From contig CAZMOK010000004.1 in assembly GCA_964567785.1 (NCBI GenBank), positions 20,077 to 84,076 on the forward strand: 64,000 nucleotides of DNA. The letters are read 5' to 3'. Every line of letters starts with the position of its first letter. The stretch's first letter is position 1. Under the pieces are notes generated by a model. The model worked only from the letters and a program-made list of their open reading frames with translations. It searched no databases and was not told where the DNA came from. Shown piece by piece: positions 7,637-16,340 of the stretch. The translations under genes were made by a program, and so were the position numbers. This DNA comes from CAZMOK01 sp964567785. GTDB taxonomy: Bacteria > Bacteroidota > Bacteroidia > Bacteroidales > JAGOPY01.

Positions 7637-8884
7637 ATGAAAGAATATTTGAAAATAGCATGGCGTAACCTGTGGAGGAATAAAAGAAGGACCCTCATAA
7701 CCGTTGCTTCCATATTTTTTGCCATTTTCCTTGCACTGATCATGCGCTCAATGCAGTTGGGAAGCTATGATATGATGGTCAAGAATTCGGTTAAGACTTC
7801 CACAGGGTACATTCAGATCCACAAAGAAGGTTACTGGGACGACAAAACCATTAACAACACCTTTAAGCTTACCGACACACTTGAGAAAAAGGTCAGCAAA
7901 ACAGATAACGTCTCCCTGGCGGTCCCGAGAATTGAATCTTTCGCCCTGGCCTCTTTTGAAAAAGTAACGAAGGAGGATACCTTAAACCAGACAAAAGGAG
8001 CCGCAGTAATTGGTACACGCCTTGAGACCGAAGACGAGCTCATCGACCTGAAAGGCAAGGTAACAGAAGGTGAATTCTTTACCGGTCCCGACGACGGGAT
8101 TTTGATTGCCGCAGGACTGGCGGATTATCTCAATATAGGTGTCAACGACTCGCTGGTGCTGCTTGGACAGGGATACCACGGGGTAACTGCATCGGGGCTT
8201 TTCCCTGTAAAGGGGATTATCGAAATGCTGACTCCCGACATGAACAACAACCTTATTTATATGTCGCTAGAAAGGGCACAGCAGTTATACGGAGCTTATG
8301 AAAGAGCTACTTCATACTCCTTTATGCTTGAAGATCCTGATAAAATAAAAACCACCCGTGACAAGCTGGCTGAAATAAGTCCCGGCAACCTGGAAGTGAT
8401 GACCTGGGACCAGATGCTCACCGAACTGGTGCAACAGATCGAAAGTGACAATATAAGCGGCATCTTTATGCTGGGCATCCTTTACCTGGTTGTTGGCTTC
8501 GGCATACTTGGCACTGTAATAATGATGACAATGGAAAGAAGACGGGAGTTTGGCATCATGGTGGCGGTAGGTATGCGAAAATACAAGCTGAACATCATCC
8601 TTTTCATAGAAACGGTTGTGATCACTGTACTGGGAATCCTGTCAGGCGCCCTGGCCAGTATACCTGTCATAATCTATTTCAGGGAAAATCCGATAAAACT
8701 TACAGGTGAGGCAGCAGAAGCCATGCTCGAGTTCAACATCGAGCCCATACTGCCTTTCTTGCTTGAACCCGGCTTCTATCTTAACCAGGGGATCACAGTT
8801 CTTATCATTGCACTTGTGGCATTCCTGTATCCCCTGAAAGCAATATCAGGGATGAAGGTTGTAAACGCGATCAAGGGAAAATAA
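7637..8884 (+). CDS. ABC transporter permease, FtsX/LolC-LolE-like (first subunit)
   Basis: This is an inner-membrane permease of the MacB/LolCDE superfamily. It opens with a cytoplasmic motif (IAWRNLWRNKRR, residues 6-17), one transmembrane helix at about 18-40, a large periplasmic domain to about 265, and three C-terminal helices at about 272-300, 320-347 and 378-405. The phrase GYIQIHKEGYW after the first helix resembles the GHIQIH region of LolC/LolE. FtsX-type permeases do not move substrate through a channel; they transmit ATPase motion to the periplasm, extracting lipoproteins or lipids from the outer leaflet. The paralogous second permease starts 15 bases downstream, so a heterodimer like LolC-LolE is likely. 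The substrate cannot be read from sequence. Confidence 0.9.
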   Translation: MKEYLKIAWRNLWRNKRRTLITVASIFFAIFLALIMRSMQLGSYDMMVKNSVKTSTGYIQIHKEGYWDDKTINNTFKLTDTLEKKVSKTDNVSLAVPRIESFALASFEKVTKEDTLNQTKGAAVIGTRLETEDELIDLKGKVTEGEFFTGPDDGILIAAGLADYLNIGVNDSLVLLGQGYHGVTASGLFPVKGIIEMLTPDMNNNLIYMSLERAQQLYGAYERATSYSFMLEDPDKIKTTRDKLAEISPGNLEVMTWDQMLTELVQQIESDNISGIFMLGILYLVVGFGILGTVIMMTMERRREFGIMVAVGMRKYKLNIILFIETVVITVLGILSGALASIPVIIYFRENPIKLTGEAAEAMLEFNIEPILPFLLEPGFYLNQGITVLIIALVAFLYPLKAISGMKVVNAIKGK

Positions 8885-8899
8885 CAAAAATCATCAGTC

Positions 8900-10123
8900 A
8901 TGATACTCGCAATAGCTTGGAGAAATATCTGGAGGAACAAAACAAGGAGCATTGTGGTGATCCTTGCCATTATGATAGGCCTGTTCGGCTCCCTGTTCAT
9001 CATTGCCCTTATGAATGGCATAGTAGAACAGAAGATCGACTCTGCCATTAACAATGAGATTAGCCATATCCAAATACACCACCAGAAGTTTCTTCAGGAT
9101 AAATCGACAAAGTATTCGATCAGATCAAGTACCGAAAAGATCGACAGCGTAAGGCAACTGGAGATGGTCAGATCGGCGGCTTCCAGGCTCAAGACAACAG
9201 CTATGGCTTCAACGGCTGCCAGTGCAACAGGGGTAACCATAAACGGGATCAACCCCGATATTGAAAAGAATTTGACGCGCATCCACACGGCACTTGTGGA
9301 TGGCGACTACTTTGAAAGGAAGTCGAGAACCCCGCTCATTCTTGTCAGTAAGGAATTTGCCGACGAGCTCAATGCAAAAACAGGTTCAAAAGTGGTTGTC
9401 ACTATCCAGGACACCGATGGAATCCTCACGTACGGATTGTTCCGGGTAACAGGGATCTATAAGACCGACAACAAAGTGTTTGATCAGCAAAACGTATTCG
9501 TAGAAAAGAAAGAACTTGCTGAGCTGATACATGCAGATCCGGAAAAATCGACCGAAATTGCCGTGCTCCTGCATGAAACTGACAATACAAATATTGCTGC
9601 AGAGAAGCTCAGGTCAATGTTCCCCAACCTGGAGGTGCTCACATGGAAAAAGATCCAGCCTCTGCTGCTGGGCCTCTCATCCATGATGGAGCAATTCTCT
9701 ATCTTTTTACTCGTGATCATTCTTGTTGCCCTTGCATTCGGTATCATCAATACTATGCTGATGGTAATACTGGAAAGGACACAGGAACTTGGAATGCTCA
9801 TGGCTGTGGGAATGAACAAAAGAAGGGTATTCATTATGATCATGCTGGAAACAGTCTTTTTATCCCTGGTAGGCACTGCACTTGGAATAGCTATAAGTGC
9901 CGTAGTGATTGAGATTACAGGTATGAACGGGATCAATTTTGCAGCCTGGGCCGAAGGGTTCGAGTCAATTGGCTACAGTGCCCTCGTTTATCCTTCACTT
10001 TACCTGTCGTTTTATTTCCTGTTGACTGGAATGGTATTGCTAACAGCTATTCTTTCATCCGTATACCCGGCAAGAAAAGCCCTGAAGCTAGACCCTGCAG
10101 AAGCCATCAGGGAAGATGCCTGA
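8900..10123 (+). CDS. ABC transporter permease, FtsX/LolC-LolE-like (second subunit)
   Basis: This is a paralogue of the preceding gene with the same layout: AWRNIWRNKTRS at residues 5-16, a first transmembrane helix to about 40, a periplasmic domain (SHIQIHHQKFLQDKS near 54), then three C-terminal helices (about 270-295, 315-345, 365-392) and the closing YPARKALKLDPAEAIRED typical of FtsX-family permeases. Sharing an N-terminal motif and fold but not sequence detail, the two permeases probably form an asymmetric pair, as LolC and LolE do, with one subunit contacting the periplasmic carrier. The ATPase gene follows after 33 bases. Confidence 0.9.
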   Translation: MILAIAWRNIWRNKTRSIVVILAIMIGLFGSLFIIALMNGIVEQKIDSAINNEISHIQIHHQKFLQDKSTKYSIRSSTEKIDSVRQLEMVRSAASRLKTTAMASTAASATGVTINGINPDIEKNLTRIHTALVDGDYFERKSRTPLILVSKEFADELNAKTGSKVVVTIQDTDGILTYGLFRVTGIYKTDNKVFDQQNVFVEKKELAELIHADPEKSTEIAVLLHETDNTNIAAEKLRSMFPNLEVLTWKKIQPLLLGLSSMMEQFSIFLLVIILVALAFGIINTMLMVILERTQELGMLMAVGMNKRRVFIMIMLETVFLSLVGTALGIAISAVVIEITGMNGINFAAWAEGFESIGYSALVYPSLYLSFYFLLTGMVLLTAILSSVYPARKALKLDPAEAIREDA

Positions 10124-10156
10124 ATATAATGTTGAACAACATCAAGAAAAAATAAA

Positions 10157-10840
10157 ATGGGAATCATCAGAACAAAAGATCTTTACAAAGTCTACCGCGA
10201 AACGAAAGTCCCGGTGCATGCCGTCAACGGTATTTCGATAGATTTTGACGAAGCCGAATTCACTGCAATAGTTGGGCCGTCGGGCTCAGGCAAGACAACG
10301 CTGCTGAATATTATCGGCGGCCTCGATTCACCCACAAAGGGCGAAATTCATATCAACGGTACAAGCCTTACAGGGCTCTCTTCCAGGGAGATCACTGATT
10401 TCCGGCTGAAAAATATCGGCTTTGTCTTCCAGTCGTTCAACCTTATACCTGTACTTACCGCACTGGAAAACGTGGAATTCATCATGCAGCTGCAGGGAGT
10501 GAAGAAGGCCGACCGGCGGAAGAGGGCCATTGAGTTGCTCAGGGCAGTTGGCCTTGAGGACAAGATCCACAGCCGTCCCGGTGACCTTTCAGGGGGTCAG
10601 CAACAACGGGTTTCCGTAGCAAGGGCATTGGCATCGAAGCCACGGTTCATACTTGCCGATGAGCCAACGGCCAGCCTCGATTCTAAGTCGACCAGCGAAT
10701 TACTGGACATAATGATGGAGATGAATGAAAAATACAAAACCACCTTTATTTTTTCGACCCATGACCAGCGGGTAGTTGACAAGGCCAGGCGTATAGTTAC
10801 CATTGAAGACGGGAAAGTTGTAGAAGATAAAAACGTTTGA
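10157..10840 (+). CDS. ABC transporter ATP-binding protein, LolD/MacB-like
   Basis: This cytoplasmic ATPase powers the permease pair. All motifs are intact: Walker A GPSGSGKTT (about residues 38-46), Q-loop (FVFQSFNLIP), ABC signature LSGGQQQR near 142, Walker B FILADEPTASLDS, and the H-loop histidine in FSTHDQRV. The LSGGQQQR signature and the 227-residue length are typical of the LolD/MacB/FtsE branch, matching the FtsX-like permeases upstream. It lies 33 bases after the second permease and six bases before the outer-membrane protein gene, so it is part of the same transcript. Confidence 0.95.
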   Translation: MGIIRTKDLYKVYRETKVPVHAVNGISIDFDEAEFTAIVGPSGSGKTTLLNIIGGLDSPTKGEIHINGTSLTGLSSREITDFRLKNIGFVFQSFNLIPVLTALENVEFIMQLQGVKKADRRKRAIELLRAVGLEDKIHSRPGDLSGGQQQRVSVARALASKPRFILADEPTASLDSKSTSELLDIMMEMNEKYKTTFIFSTHDQRVVDKARRIVTIEDGKVVEDKNV

Positions 10841-10846
10841 CAGGAT

Positions 10847-12016
10847 ATGTCAGTTATAAGATCCATAATAATTACGGCAATATCGATCTTTCTGTTCAAC
10901 AGCCTTTCGGCACAGTTCACAGAAAGGAAGTGGAGCCTTAACGGGCACCTTCAAACACTGAACAATGTATGGATACCCCCTTCTTCCCGGCAATGGCAGA
11001 CAATGACGACCCTGAACAACCGCCTTGATTTCAGGTGGTATCCCTCGCGTTCCTTCTCTTTGCATATCGGCGGAAGGAACATCATGAACCTCGGGCAGAT
11101 GGTACAGGCCAATTACCCGTATTATGCGGAGATCGCCACAATGGAGCCCGGATACCTGGAGCTGACAAAGCAATGGGCCAGTGACTCCTCCTACTTTATC
11201 TATTCAAATATCGACCGTGCCAATGTGAAATTCATTGCCGGAAAATTTGAGGTGACAGCAGGGCGCCAGCGGATAAACTGGGGCCTGAACATGGTGTGGA
11301 ACCCCAATGATATTTTCAATACATTCAACTATTTCGATTTCGATTACGTAGAGCGGCCCGGATGCGATGCCGTACACATGCAATACTATACCGGTTCGAC
11401 CTCCTCCCTGCAGTTTGCCTTCAAACTGGATAAAGATAAAGACATCACAACAGCCCTAATGTATAAATTCAATAAATGGAATTACGATTTCCAGTTCTTC
11501 GGAGGGTTGATGGAGCAAGACATGGTTGCCGGTGCCGGCTGGTCGGGCGATATCGGAGGTGCCGGTTTTACGGGTGAGCTGAGCTATTTTCTCGATAAAG
11601 ATGTAAACGTGGACACAAATGGTGTTTTTGTGGGTTCCATAGGATTGAATTACACCTTCTCTAACAGCCTTTACATTGCCGGGTCGTACCTGTATAACAG
11701 CGCAGGCACAACCGGCCCGGCAGGCTATGGCACCGTCTTCACACTTTTTCTCGATATAAATGCAAAAAACTTCACACGCGCCCGGCACTCTGTCTTTGCA
11801 CAGGCCTCCTATCCGGTAACACCTCTTATTAAGATAGATGCTGCGGCTATTTTCAATCCTAATGACAAATCGGGCTTTTTCGGACCTTCGGTTGATTTTT
11901 CACTAACAAGCAACATATCGCTGTTCCTCATAAGCCAGATCTTCTGGGGTGACTCGTTGACAGAGTTTGGCGATTACGGAACGCTCACCTACCTGCGGCT
12001 TAAATGGAGTTTTTAA
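10847..12016 (+). CDS. predicted outer-membrane beta-barrel protein closing the ABC operon
   Basis: No exact family is recognised. A signal peptide covers residues 1-23 (IIITAISIFLFNSLSA, cleavage before QFTE). The remaining 366 residues alternate polar and aromatic/hydrophobic residues in short strands (YLELTKQW, VKFIAGKFEVTAGRQRINWG, IGLNYTFSNSLYIAGSYLY) and end in LRLKWSF, a terminal aromatic as expected for an outer-membrane barrel. The phrase GRQRINWG resembles the RQ-x-V/I-NWG region of DUF1302-type barrels, which in other bacteria occur beside LolA-like proteins and RND pumps. That parallel suggests the barrel is the outer-membrane end of the system. It starts six bases after the ATPase. 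The barrel call is good; the subfamily is tentative. Confidence 0.75.
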   Translation: MSVIRSIIITAISIFLFNSLSAQFTERKWSLNGHLQTLNNVWIPPSSRQWQTMTTLNNRLDFRWYPSRSFSLHIGGRNIMNLGQMVQANYPYYAEIATMEPGYLELTKQWASDSSYFIYSNIDRANVKFIAGKFEVTAGRQRINWGLNMVWNPNDIFNTFNYFDFDYVERPGCDAVHMQYYTGSTSSLQFAFKLDKDKDITTALMYKFNKWNYDFQFFGGLMEQDMVAGAGWSGDIGGAGFTGELSYFLDKDVNVDTNGVFVGSIGLNYTFSNSLYIAGSYLYNSAGTTGPAGYGTVFTLFLDINAKNFTRARHSVFAQASYPVTPLIKIDAAAIFNPNDKSGFFGPSVDFSLTSNISLFLISQIFWGDSLTEFGDYGTLTYLRLKWSF

Positions 12017-12062
12017 CTTATTGATAAAGACATTGATCCGACCAGTAAATTTTAGTCTAAAA

Positions 12063-12094
12063 TTTGGCAGATTGAATATTTTAAGCTAATTTTG
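12063..12094 (+). promoter_or_regulatory. promoter of rpsO
   Basis: TTTG at 12063-12066, a spacer of 20 bases, then TAATTTTG at 12087-12094, an exact TAnnTTTG. One of the best-formed sigma-ABfr promoters in the window; the leader would be about 33-35 bases. Confidence 0.75.
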
Positions 12095-12132
12095 CACGCT
12101 CATAAAAATAGAAGAGAAAATAAATCTGGATC

Positions 12133-12402
12133 ATGTATCTTACATCCGAAAAAAAGAAAGAGACATTCAAAGAATACGGAAAATCTGAGTTTGACTCAGG
12201 TTCGACCGAAGGACAGGTAGCGCTTTTTACAGACAATATCAAGCATCTTACCGATCACCTGAAGAACAACAAGAAGGACAACCAGACAAGGCGTTCACTT
12301 GTATTGCTGGTAGGTAAGAGGCGGAGGTTGCTTGATTATCTCAAGCATAAGGACATCGAGCGTTATCGTGCCCTAATTAAAAAACTAGGAATCAGGAAAT
12401 AA
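12133..12402 (+). CDS. rpsO: 30S ribosomal protein S15
   Basis: S15 binds 16S rRNA early in assembly of the small-subunit platform. At 89 residues it has the standard bacterial length, with the family pattern clear: GSTEGQVALFTDNIKHLTDHL, then RRSLVLLVGKRRRLLDYLK and the basic C-terminus YRALIKKLGIRK. It is followed by a rho-independent terminator and then pnp, the same order as in E. coli and many other bacteria. Read-through of that terminator would couple S15 and PNPase expression. Confidence 0.98.
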   Translation: MYLTSEKKKETFKEYGKSEFDSGSTEGQVALFTDNIKHLTDHLKNNKKDNQTRRSLVLLVGKRRRLLDYLKHKDIERYRALIKKLGIRK

Positions 12403-12413
12403 AGATTAGGTTT

Positions 12414-12444
12414 AAAAAAGGCAATTACTTGATTGCCTTTTTTT
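12414..12444 (+). terminator. rho-independent terminator between rpsO and pnp
   Basis: AAAAAAGGCAAT pairs with ATTGCCTTTTTT around a six-base loop (TACTTG) and runs into seven T. It sits 12 bases after the rpsO stop and 45 bases before the pnp start, so it would end or attenuate rpsO transcripts. Confidence 0.85.
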
Positions 12445-12488
12445 ATTTATTCCTGAATAAGAAAAACGAAAAAGAAAGAGAAGAGAAA

Positions 12489-14627
12489 ATGTTAAACAAA
12501 GGTATTATCAAGTCCTTCGATCTTGGAAATGGAAGGACTATTTCAATAGAAACCGGGAGACTTGCAAAGCAGGCATCAGGTGCTGTTGTTGTGAAAATAG
12601 ACGGAACGATGCTCCTTGCAACTGTTGTGGCAAATAAAGAGCCTAAAGAAGATGTGGATTTCCTGCCCCTCACAGTCGAATACAAGGAAAAATATGCAGC
12701 AACCGGGAAATTCCCCGGTGGATTCTTTAAAAGGGAAGCCAGGCCGTCAGAATACGAAATACTAATCGCGAGATTGGTTGACCGTGCACTCAGGCCACTT
12801 TTTCCCGATAATTATCATCACGAAACACAGGTACAGATATCACTTGTGTCAGGTGATAAAAAAAACACACCGGATGTACTTGCAGCGCTTGCAGCTTCTG
12901 CAGCATTGACTGTGTCAGACATCCCTTTCAACGGGCCTATTTCGGAGGTCAGGGTAGCCAGGATCAATGGCGACTTCATCATTAATCCCACAATTTCACA
13001 ACTAGAGGATGTGGACCTTGACCTGATGGTTGCAGGCACTTCTGACAACATTGTGATGGTTGAAGGTGAAATGAAAGAAGTTTCGGAAAAAGAGATGCTC
13101 GAGGCCATTAAAGTTGCCCATGAAGCCATCAAGATAGAATGCAATGCACAGCTTGAGCTTGCCGGTGAACTAAGTGAAAAGATCAATAAGTGGGAGCTGG
13201 ACGAAAGCAGCAGCGACCCCGAGCTGGAAAAATCCATCCACAAGTTTGCATACGACAGGTTTTACCAGATTGCAGGCAAGGGTATTGCAAATAAGCAGGA
13301 AAGAAGTGAAGAATTCTCGGCCATAGAGCAGGAATTCGCAGAAGACATGTCGGAAGAGGAACTTGAAGAAAAAGGTGAACTTATTTCCAAATACTTCCAT
13401 GATGTTCAGAAAGAAGCCGTAAGAAATTACGTCCTGAACGAAGGAAAACGACTTGACGGCAGGGACACCGACGAGATCCGCCCGATATGGTGCGAGGTTG
13501 ATTACCTCCCTGCAGCGCATGGCTCAGCCATTTTCACGAGAGGTGAAACCCAGGCGCTTGTCACCACTACTTTAGGCACAAAGCTCGACGAGCAAACTAT
13601 TGATGGTGCGGTATTCGAAGGCACAAGCAATTTCCTGTTACACTATAATTTTCCCGGGTTCTCTACAGGAGAAGTGAAACCCATCAGGGGAACAAGCCGA
13701 AGGGAAATAGGCCACGGCAACCTTGCCCAGCGAGCACTGAAACCGGTTATACCCGGAGATGACGCTAACCCCTACACCATCAGGGTGGTCAGTGATATAC
13801 TTGAATCGAACGGTTCATCATCAATGGCTTCAGTCTGTGGTGGCACACTGGCACTTATGGATGCTGGGGTCAAGATCAGCAAGCCCGTATCAGGTATTGC
13901 TATGGGACTTATATCCAATCCTGAATCAGGAAAGTATGCCGTACTTGCCGATATACTTGGCGATGAAGACCACCTTGGCGATATGGACTTCAAGGTGACC
14001 GGGACTGTTGACGGTATCACAGCCTGCCAGATGGACATCAAGATCGAAGGGCTTTCTTTCGAGATCCTTTCAGATGCCCTTAAACAGGCAGAAAAGGGCA
14101 GGATACACATTCTGAACGAAATGCTTAAGGTTATCGAAAAACCCAGGGAAGATTACAAACCCCACGTTCCGAGGATCGAGAAGATGACCGTAAACAAGGA
14201 GTTCATTGGAGCGATCATAGGACCCGGTGGAAAGATCATCCAGGAAATCCAGACCTCAACCGGCGCTACCATTGTTATAGAAGAGGTTGGTGAGTATGGT
14301 GTGATCGATATTTTCGCTCATGATAAAGAATCGATCGAAGCTGCAAAGGCCAAGATCAAAGAAATAATTGCCATTCCTGAAGTTGGAGAGATTTATGACG
14401 GCCTGATCAAAACAATCGTCAATTTCGGTGCATTTGTAGAGATACTTCCCGGAAAGGAAGGGTTGCTGCACATATCCGAAATCGACTGGAAGAGGATCGA
14501 AGATGTCAACAAAGAGCTAAAAGTTGGCGACAGGATCGAGGTGAAACTCATTGGTATCGACAACAATACAGGAAAGCTGAAATTATCCCGTAAAGCATTG
14601 CTCCCCAAGCCGGAAAAAAGGCATTAA
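12489..14627 (+). CDS. pnp: polyribonucleotide nucleotidyltransferase (PNPase)
   Basis: PNPase is a trimeric 3'-5' phosphorolytic exoribonuclease of the RNA degradosome. Two RNase PH domains occupy about residues 1-145 and 315-540, joined by a helical domain. A KH domain follows (about 555-615, with the IIGPGGKI loop), then an S1 domain (about 630-702, GLIKTIVNFGAFVEI). The catalytic segment near LESNGSSSMASVCGG is intact. I chose the ATG at 12489 (MLNKGIIKSFDLGNGR): the open frame extends 20 codons further, but that upstream start lies inside the terminator hairpin and would add a non-conserved lysine- and glutamate-rich tail. The resulting length of 712 aa is normal. Confidence 0.97.
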   Translation: MLNKGIIKSFDLGNGRTISIETGRLAKQASGAVVVKIDGTMLLATVVANKEPKEDVDFLPLTVEYKEKYAATGKFPGGFFKREARPSEYEILIARLVDRALRPLFPDNYHHETQVQISLVSGDKKNTPDVLAALAASAALTVSDIPFNGPISEVRVARINGDFIINPTISQLEDVDLDLMVAGTSDNIVMVEGEMKEVSEKEMLEAIKVAHEAIKIECNAQLELAGELSEKINKWELDESSSDPELEKSIHKFAYDRFYQIAGKGIANKQERSEEFSAIEQEFAEDMSEEELEEKGELISKYFHDVQKEAVRNYVLNEGKRLDGRDTDEIRPIWCEVDYLPAAHGSAIFTRGETQALVTTTLGTKLDEQTIDGAVFEGTSNFLLHYNFPGFSTGEVKPIRGTSRREIGHGNLAQRALKPVIPGDDANPYTIRVVSDILESNGSSSMASVCGGTLALMDAGVKISKPVSGIAMGLISNPESGKYAVLADILGDEDHLGDMDFKVTGTVDGITACQMDIKIEGLSFEILSDALKQAEKGRIHILNEMLKVIEKPREDYKPHVPRIEKMTVNKEFIGAIIGPGGKIIQEIQTSTGATIVIEEVGEYGVIDIFAHDKESIEAAKAKIKEIIAIPEVGEIYDGLIKTIVNFGAFVEILPGKEGLLHISEIDWKRIEDVNKELKVGDRIEVKLIGIDNNTGKLKLSRKALLPKPEKRH

Positions 14628-14645
14628 TTTTTTTTGTAACCTGCC

Positions 14646-14677
14646 TTGAGATCATGCGTAGAATTTTTATAGTTTTA
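14646..14677 (+). promoter_or_regulatory. candidate rpoD promoter
   Basis: TTG at 14646-14648, a 21-base spacer, then TAGTTTTA at 14670-14677, seven of eight matches to TAnnTTTG. It would give a leader of about 18 bases before the ATG at 14700. Confidence 0.4.
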
Positions 14678-14699
14678 GCGCATAGATTACGTCCGTTTT

Positions 14700-15563
14700 A
14701 TGCGACAGCTTAAGATTACCAAACAGGTTACCAATCGCGAGACTGCATCACTTGACAAGTACCTTCAGGAGATCGGAAGGGTAGCCCTTTTGACCGCTGA
14801 GGAAGAAGTTGAGCTGGCCAAACGTATAAAAGAGGGCGACAATCTCGCATTGGAAAAACTCACCAAGGCCAACCTGCGGTTTGTTGTTTCAGTTTCCAAG
14901 CAATACCAAAACCAGGGATTAAGCCTGCCTGATCTGATAAATGAGGGGAACCTGGGTCTCATAAAGGCAGCACAGCGCTTTGATGAAACCAGGGGCTTCA
15001 AGTTTATTTCTTATGCTGTTTGGTGGATCAGGCAATCCATTCTTCAGGCACTTGCAGAGCAGTCGCGCATTGTAAGGCTTCCCCTGAATAAAATAGGTTC
15101 CCTCAACAAGATCAACAGAACTTATGCAAGTCTGGAACAGCAGAACGAAAGGGAACCTGCCGTATCGGAAATCGCTGAGTTGCTCGAGATCCCCGAAGAT
15201 GAAGTCAAGGAATCGCTGAGGCACTCCGGCAGGCATGTTTCAATGGATGCGCCTCTCGTGCAGGATGAAGAGAACACCCTTTACGATGTTCTCCGGCCTG
15301 ACGAGGACAATGAAAACCCGGAGAAGGAACTGATACTGGAATCTTTGCGCACAGAGATCGATCGCGCTATCTCAACACTTACCCCGAGAGAAGCAGATGT
15401 CATCAGGCTCTATTTCGGCCTTAACAGCAAACATCCCATGACACTGGAGGAGATAGGCGAAAAGTTCGACCTCACAAGGGAAAGGGTAAGGCAAATAAAA
15501 GAGAAAGCTATAAGAAGGCTGAAACATACTTCTAGAAGCAAAATCCTGAAGTCTTATCTATAG
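14700..15563 (+). CDS. rpoD: RNA polymerase primary sigma factor (Bacteroidota type)
   Basis: This is the housekeeping sigma factor, which directs RNA polymerase to the TAnnTTTG/TTG promoters seen across the window. At 287 aa it lacks the long region 1.1 and non-conserved region of E. coli sigma-70, as is usual for Bacteroidota. Region 1.2 begins near residue 17 (SLDKYLQEIGRVALLTAEEE), region 2 includes GNLGLIKAAQRFDETRGFKF and the melting segment YAVWWIRQSI, and region 4 ends with the helix-turn-helix TLEEIGEKFDLTRERVRQI. The gene stands alone, 72 bases after pnp and with a candidate promoter of the type it would recognise itself. Confidence 0.95.
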   Translation: MRQLKITKQVTNRETASLDKYLQEIGRVALLTAEEEVELAKRIKEGDNLALEKLTKANLRFVVSVSKQYQNQGLSLPDLINEGNLGLIKAAQRFDETRGFKFISYAVWWIRQSILQALAEQSRIVRLPLNKIGSLNKINRTYASLEQQNEREPAVSEIAELLEIPEDEVKESLRHSGRHVSMDAPLVQDEENTLYDVLRPDEDNENPEKELILESLRTEIDRAISTLTPREADVIRLYFGLNSKHPMTLEEIGEKFDLTRERVRQIKEKAIRRLKHTSRSKILKSYL

Positions 15564-15585
15564 TCTTTCTATGCTTAAAATATAT

Positions 15586-15593
15586 TACTTTTG
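15586..15593 (+). promoter_or_regulatory. -7 promoter element for rpe
   Basis: TACTTTTG matches TAnnTTTG exactly, 46 bases before the chosen rpe ATG. No TTG is visible at -33. Its last base is the first base of a hairpin. Confidence 0.5.
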
Positions 15594-15614
15594 AACGAGC
15601 CTGAAGGCTCGTTC
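15593..15614 (+). terminator. perfect 9-bp hairpin between rpoD and rpe (terminator or leader structure)
   Basis: GAACGAGCC and GGCTCGTTC pair perfectly around TGAA. No T-run follows (GTTGTTTAAAC), so as a terminator of rpoD it is incomplete. It starts at the last base of the rpe -7 element, so part of it may lie at the 5' end of the rpe mRNA. The role is undecided. Confidence 0.5.
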
Positions 15615-15639
15615 GTTGTTTAAACAAAGAAGGAATTAC

Positions 15640-16320
15640 ATGCAGGATCTTTTAAAAGGCTCACCGCCATTCATTGCCCCTTCAATGTTATCGGCCGATT
15701 TCTCCAACCTCGCCAAGGACATTGATATGGTAAACCAAAGCGAGGCTGACCTGTTTCACATTGATGTAATGGATGGGGTTTTCGTACCAAATATCTCTTT
15801 TGGCTTCCCGGTAATGGAAAAGATCCATAAGTACGCTGAAAAACCGCTGGATGTTCATCTTATGATTGTCGATCCCGACAGGTATGTCGAAAAATTCAGC
15901 AAGGCCGGTGCAGCAATCATTACCGTTCATGCGGAAGCCTGCACGCACCTGCACAGGACACTTCAGTTCATCAGGTCAACGGGTGCATATGCCGGCGTTT
16001 CACTTAACCCCCATACGCCTGTTGAAATGCTTACCGATATTTTGGAGGATATTGACCTTGTACTTGTGATGTCGGTCAATCCGGGATTCGGCGGGCAGAA
16101 ATTTATCAGCCGGAGCCTCGATAAAGTGCGCCGGTTAAAAAACATGATAAACGACAGAGATACCGGCACACTGATCGAAGTAGACGGAGGGGTTAATCTT
16201 GAGAACGCCCCGGGTATTTTGAAAGCAGGAACTGACATACTCGTAGCAGGCAATACAGTCTTTAAATCTGAAAATCCCTCCGATACAATAGCAAAACTTA
16301 ATAACTTACGGATTAATTAA
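15640..16320 (+). CDS. rpe: ribulose-phosphate 3-epimerase
   Basis: This TIM-barrel enzyme interconverts ribulose 5-phosphate and xylulose 5-phosphate in the pentose phosphate pathway. Motifs in order: PSMLSADFSNLAKDI, the metal-site segment FHIDVMDGVFVPNISFG, VHLMI, the phosphate-loop segment VMSVNPGFGGQKF, and EVDGGVN with the second catalytic aspartate. I chose the ATG at 15640 (MQDLLKG), preceded by AAGGA at a suitable distance. An in-frame TTG eight codons upstream overlaps the end of the hairpin and adds non-conserved residues. Length is 226 aa, usual for the family. Confidence 0.96.
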   Translation: MQDLLKGSPPFIAPSMLSADFSNLAKDIDMVNQSEADLFHIDVMDGVFVPNISFGFPVMEKIHKYAEKPLDVHLMIVDPDRYVEKFSKAGAAIITVHAEACTHLHRTLQFIRSTGAYAGVSLNPHTPVEMLTDILEDIDLVLVMSVNPGFGGQKFISRSLDKVRRLKNMINDRDTGTLIEVDGGVNLENAPGILKAGTDILVAGNTVFKSENPSDTIAKLNNLRIN

Positions 16321-16340
16321 CCTTAAATATTTTTTTTCAA

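Noticed and set aside
12429..12488. Upstream extension of pnp by 20 codons
   Set aside because: The possible start lies inside the rpsO terminator hairpin and the added residues are a low-complexity lysine/glutamate tail not seen in PNPases; the ATG at 12489 fits.
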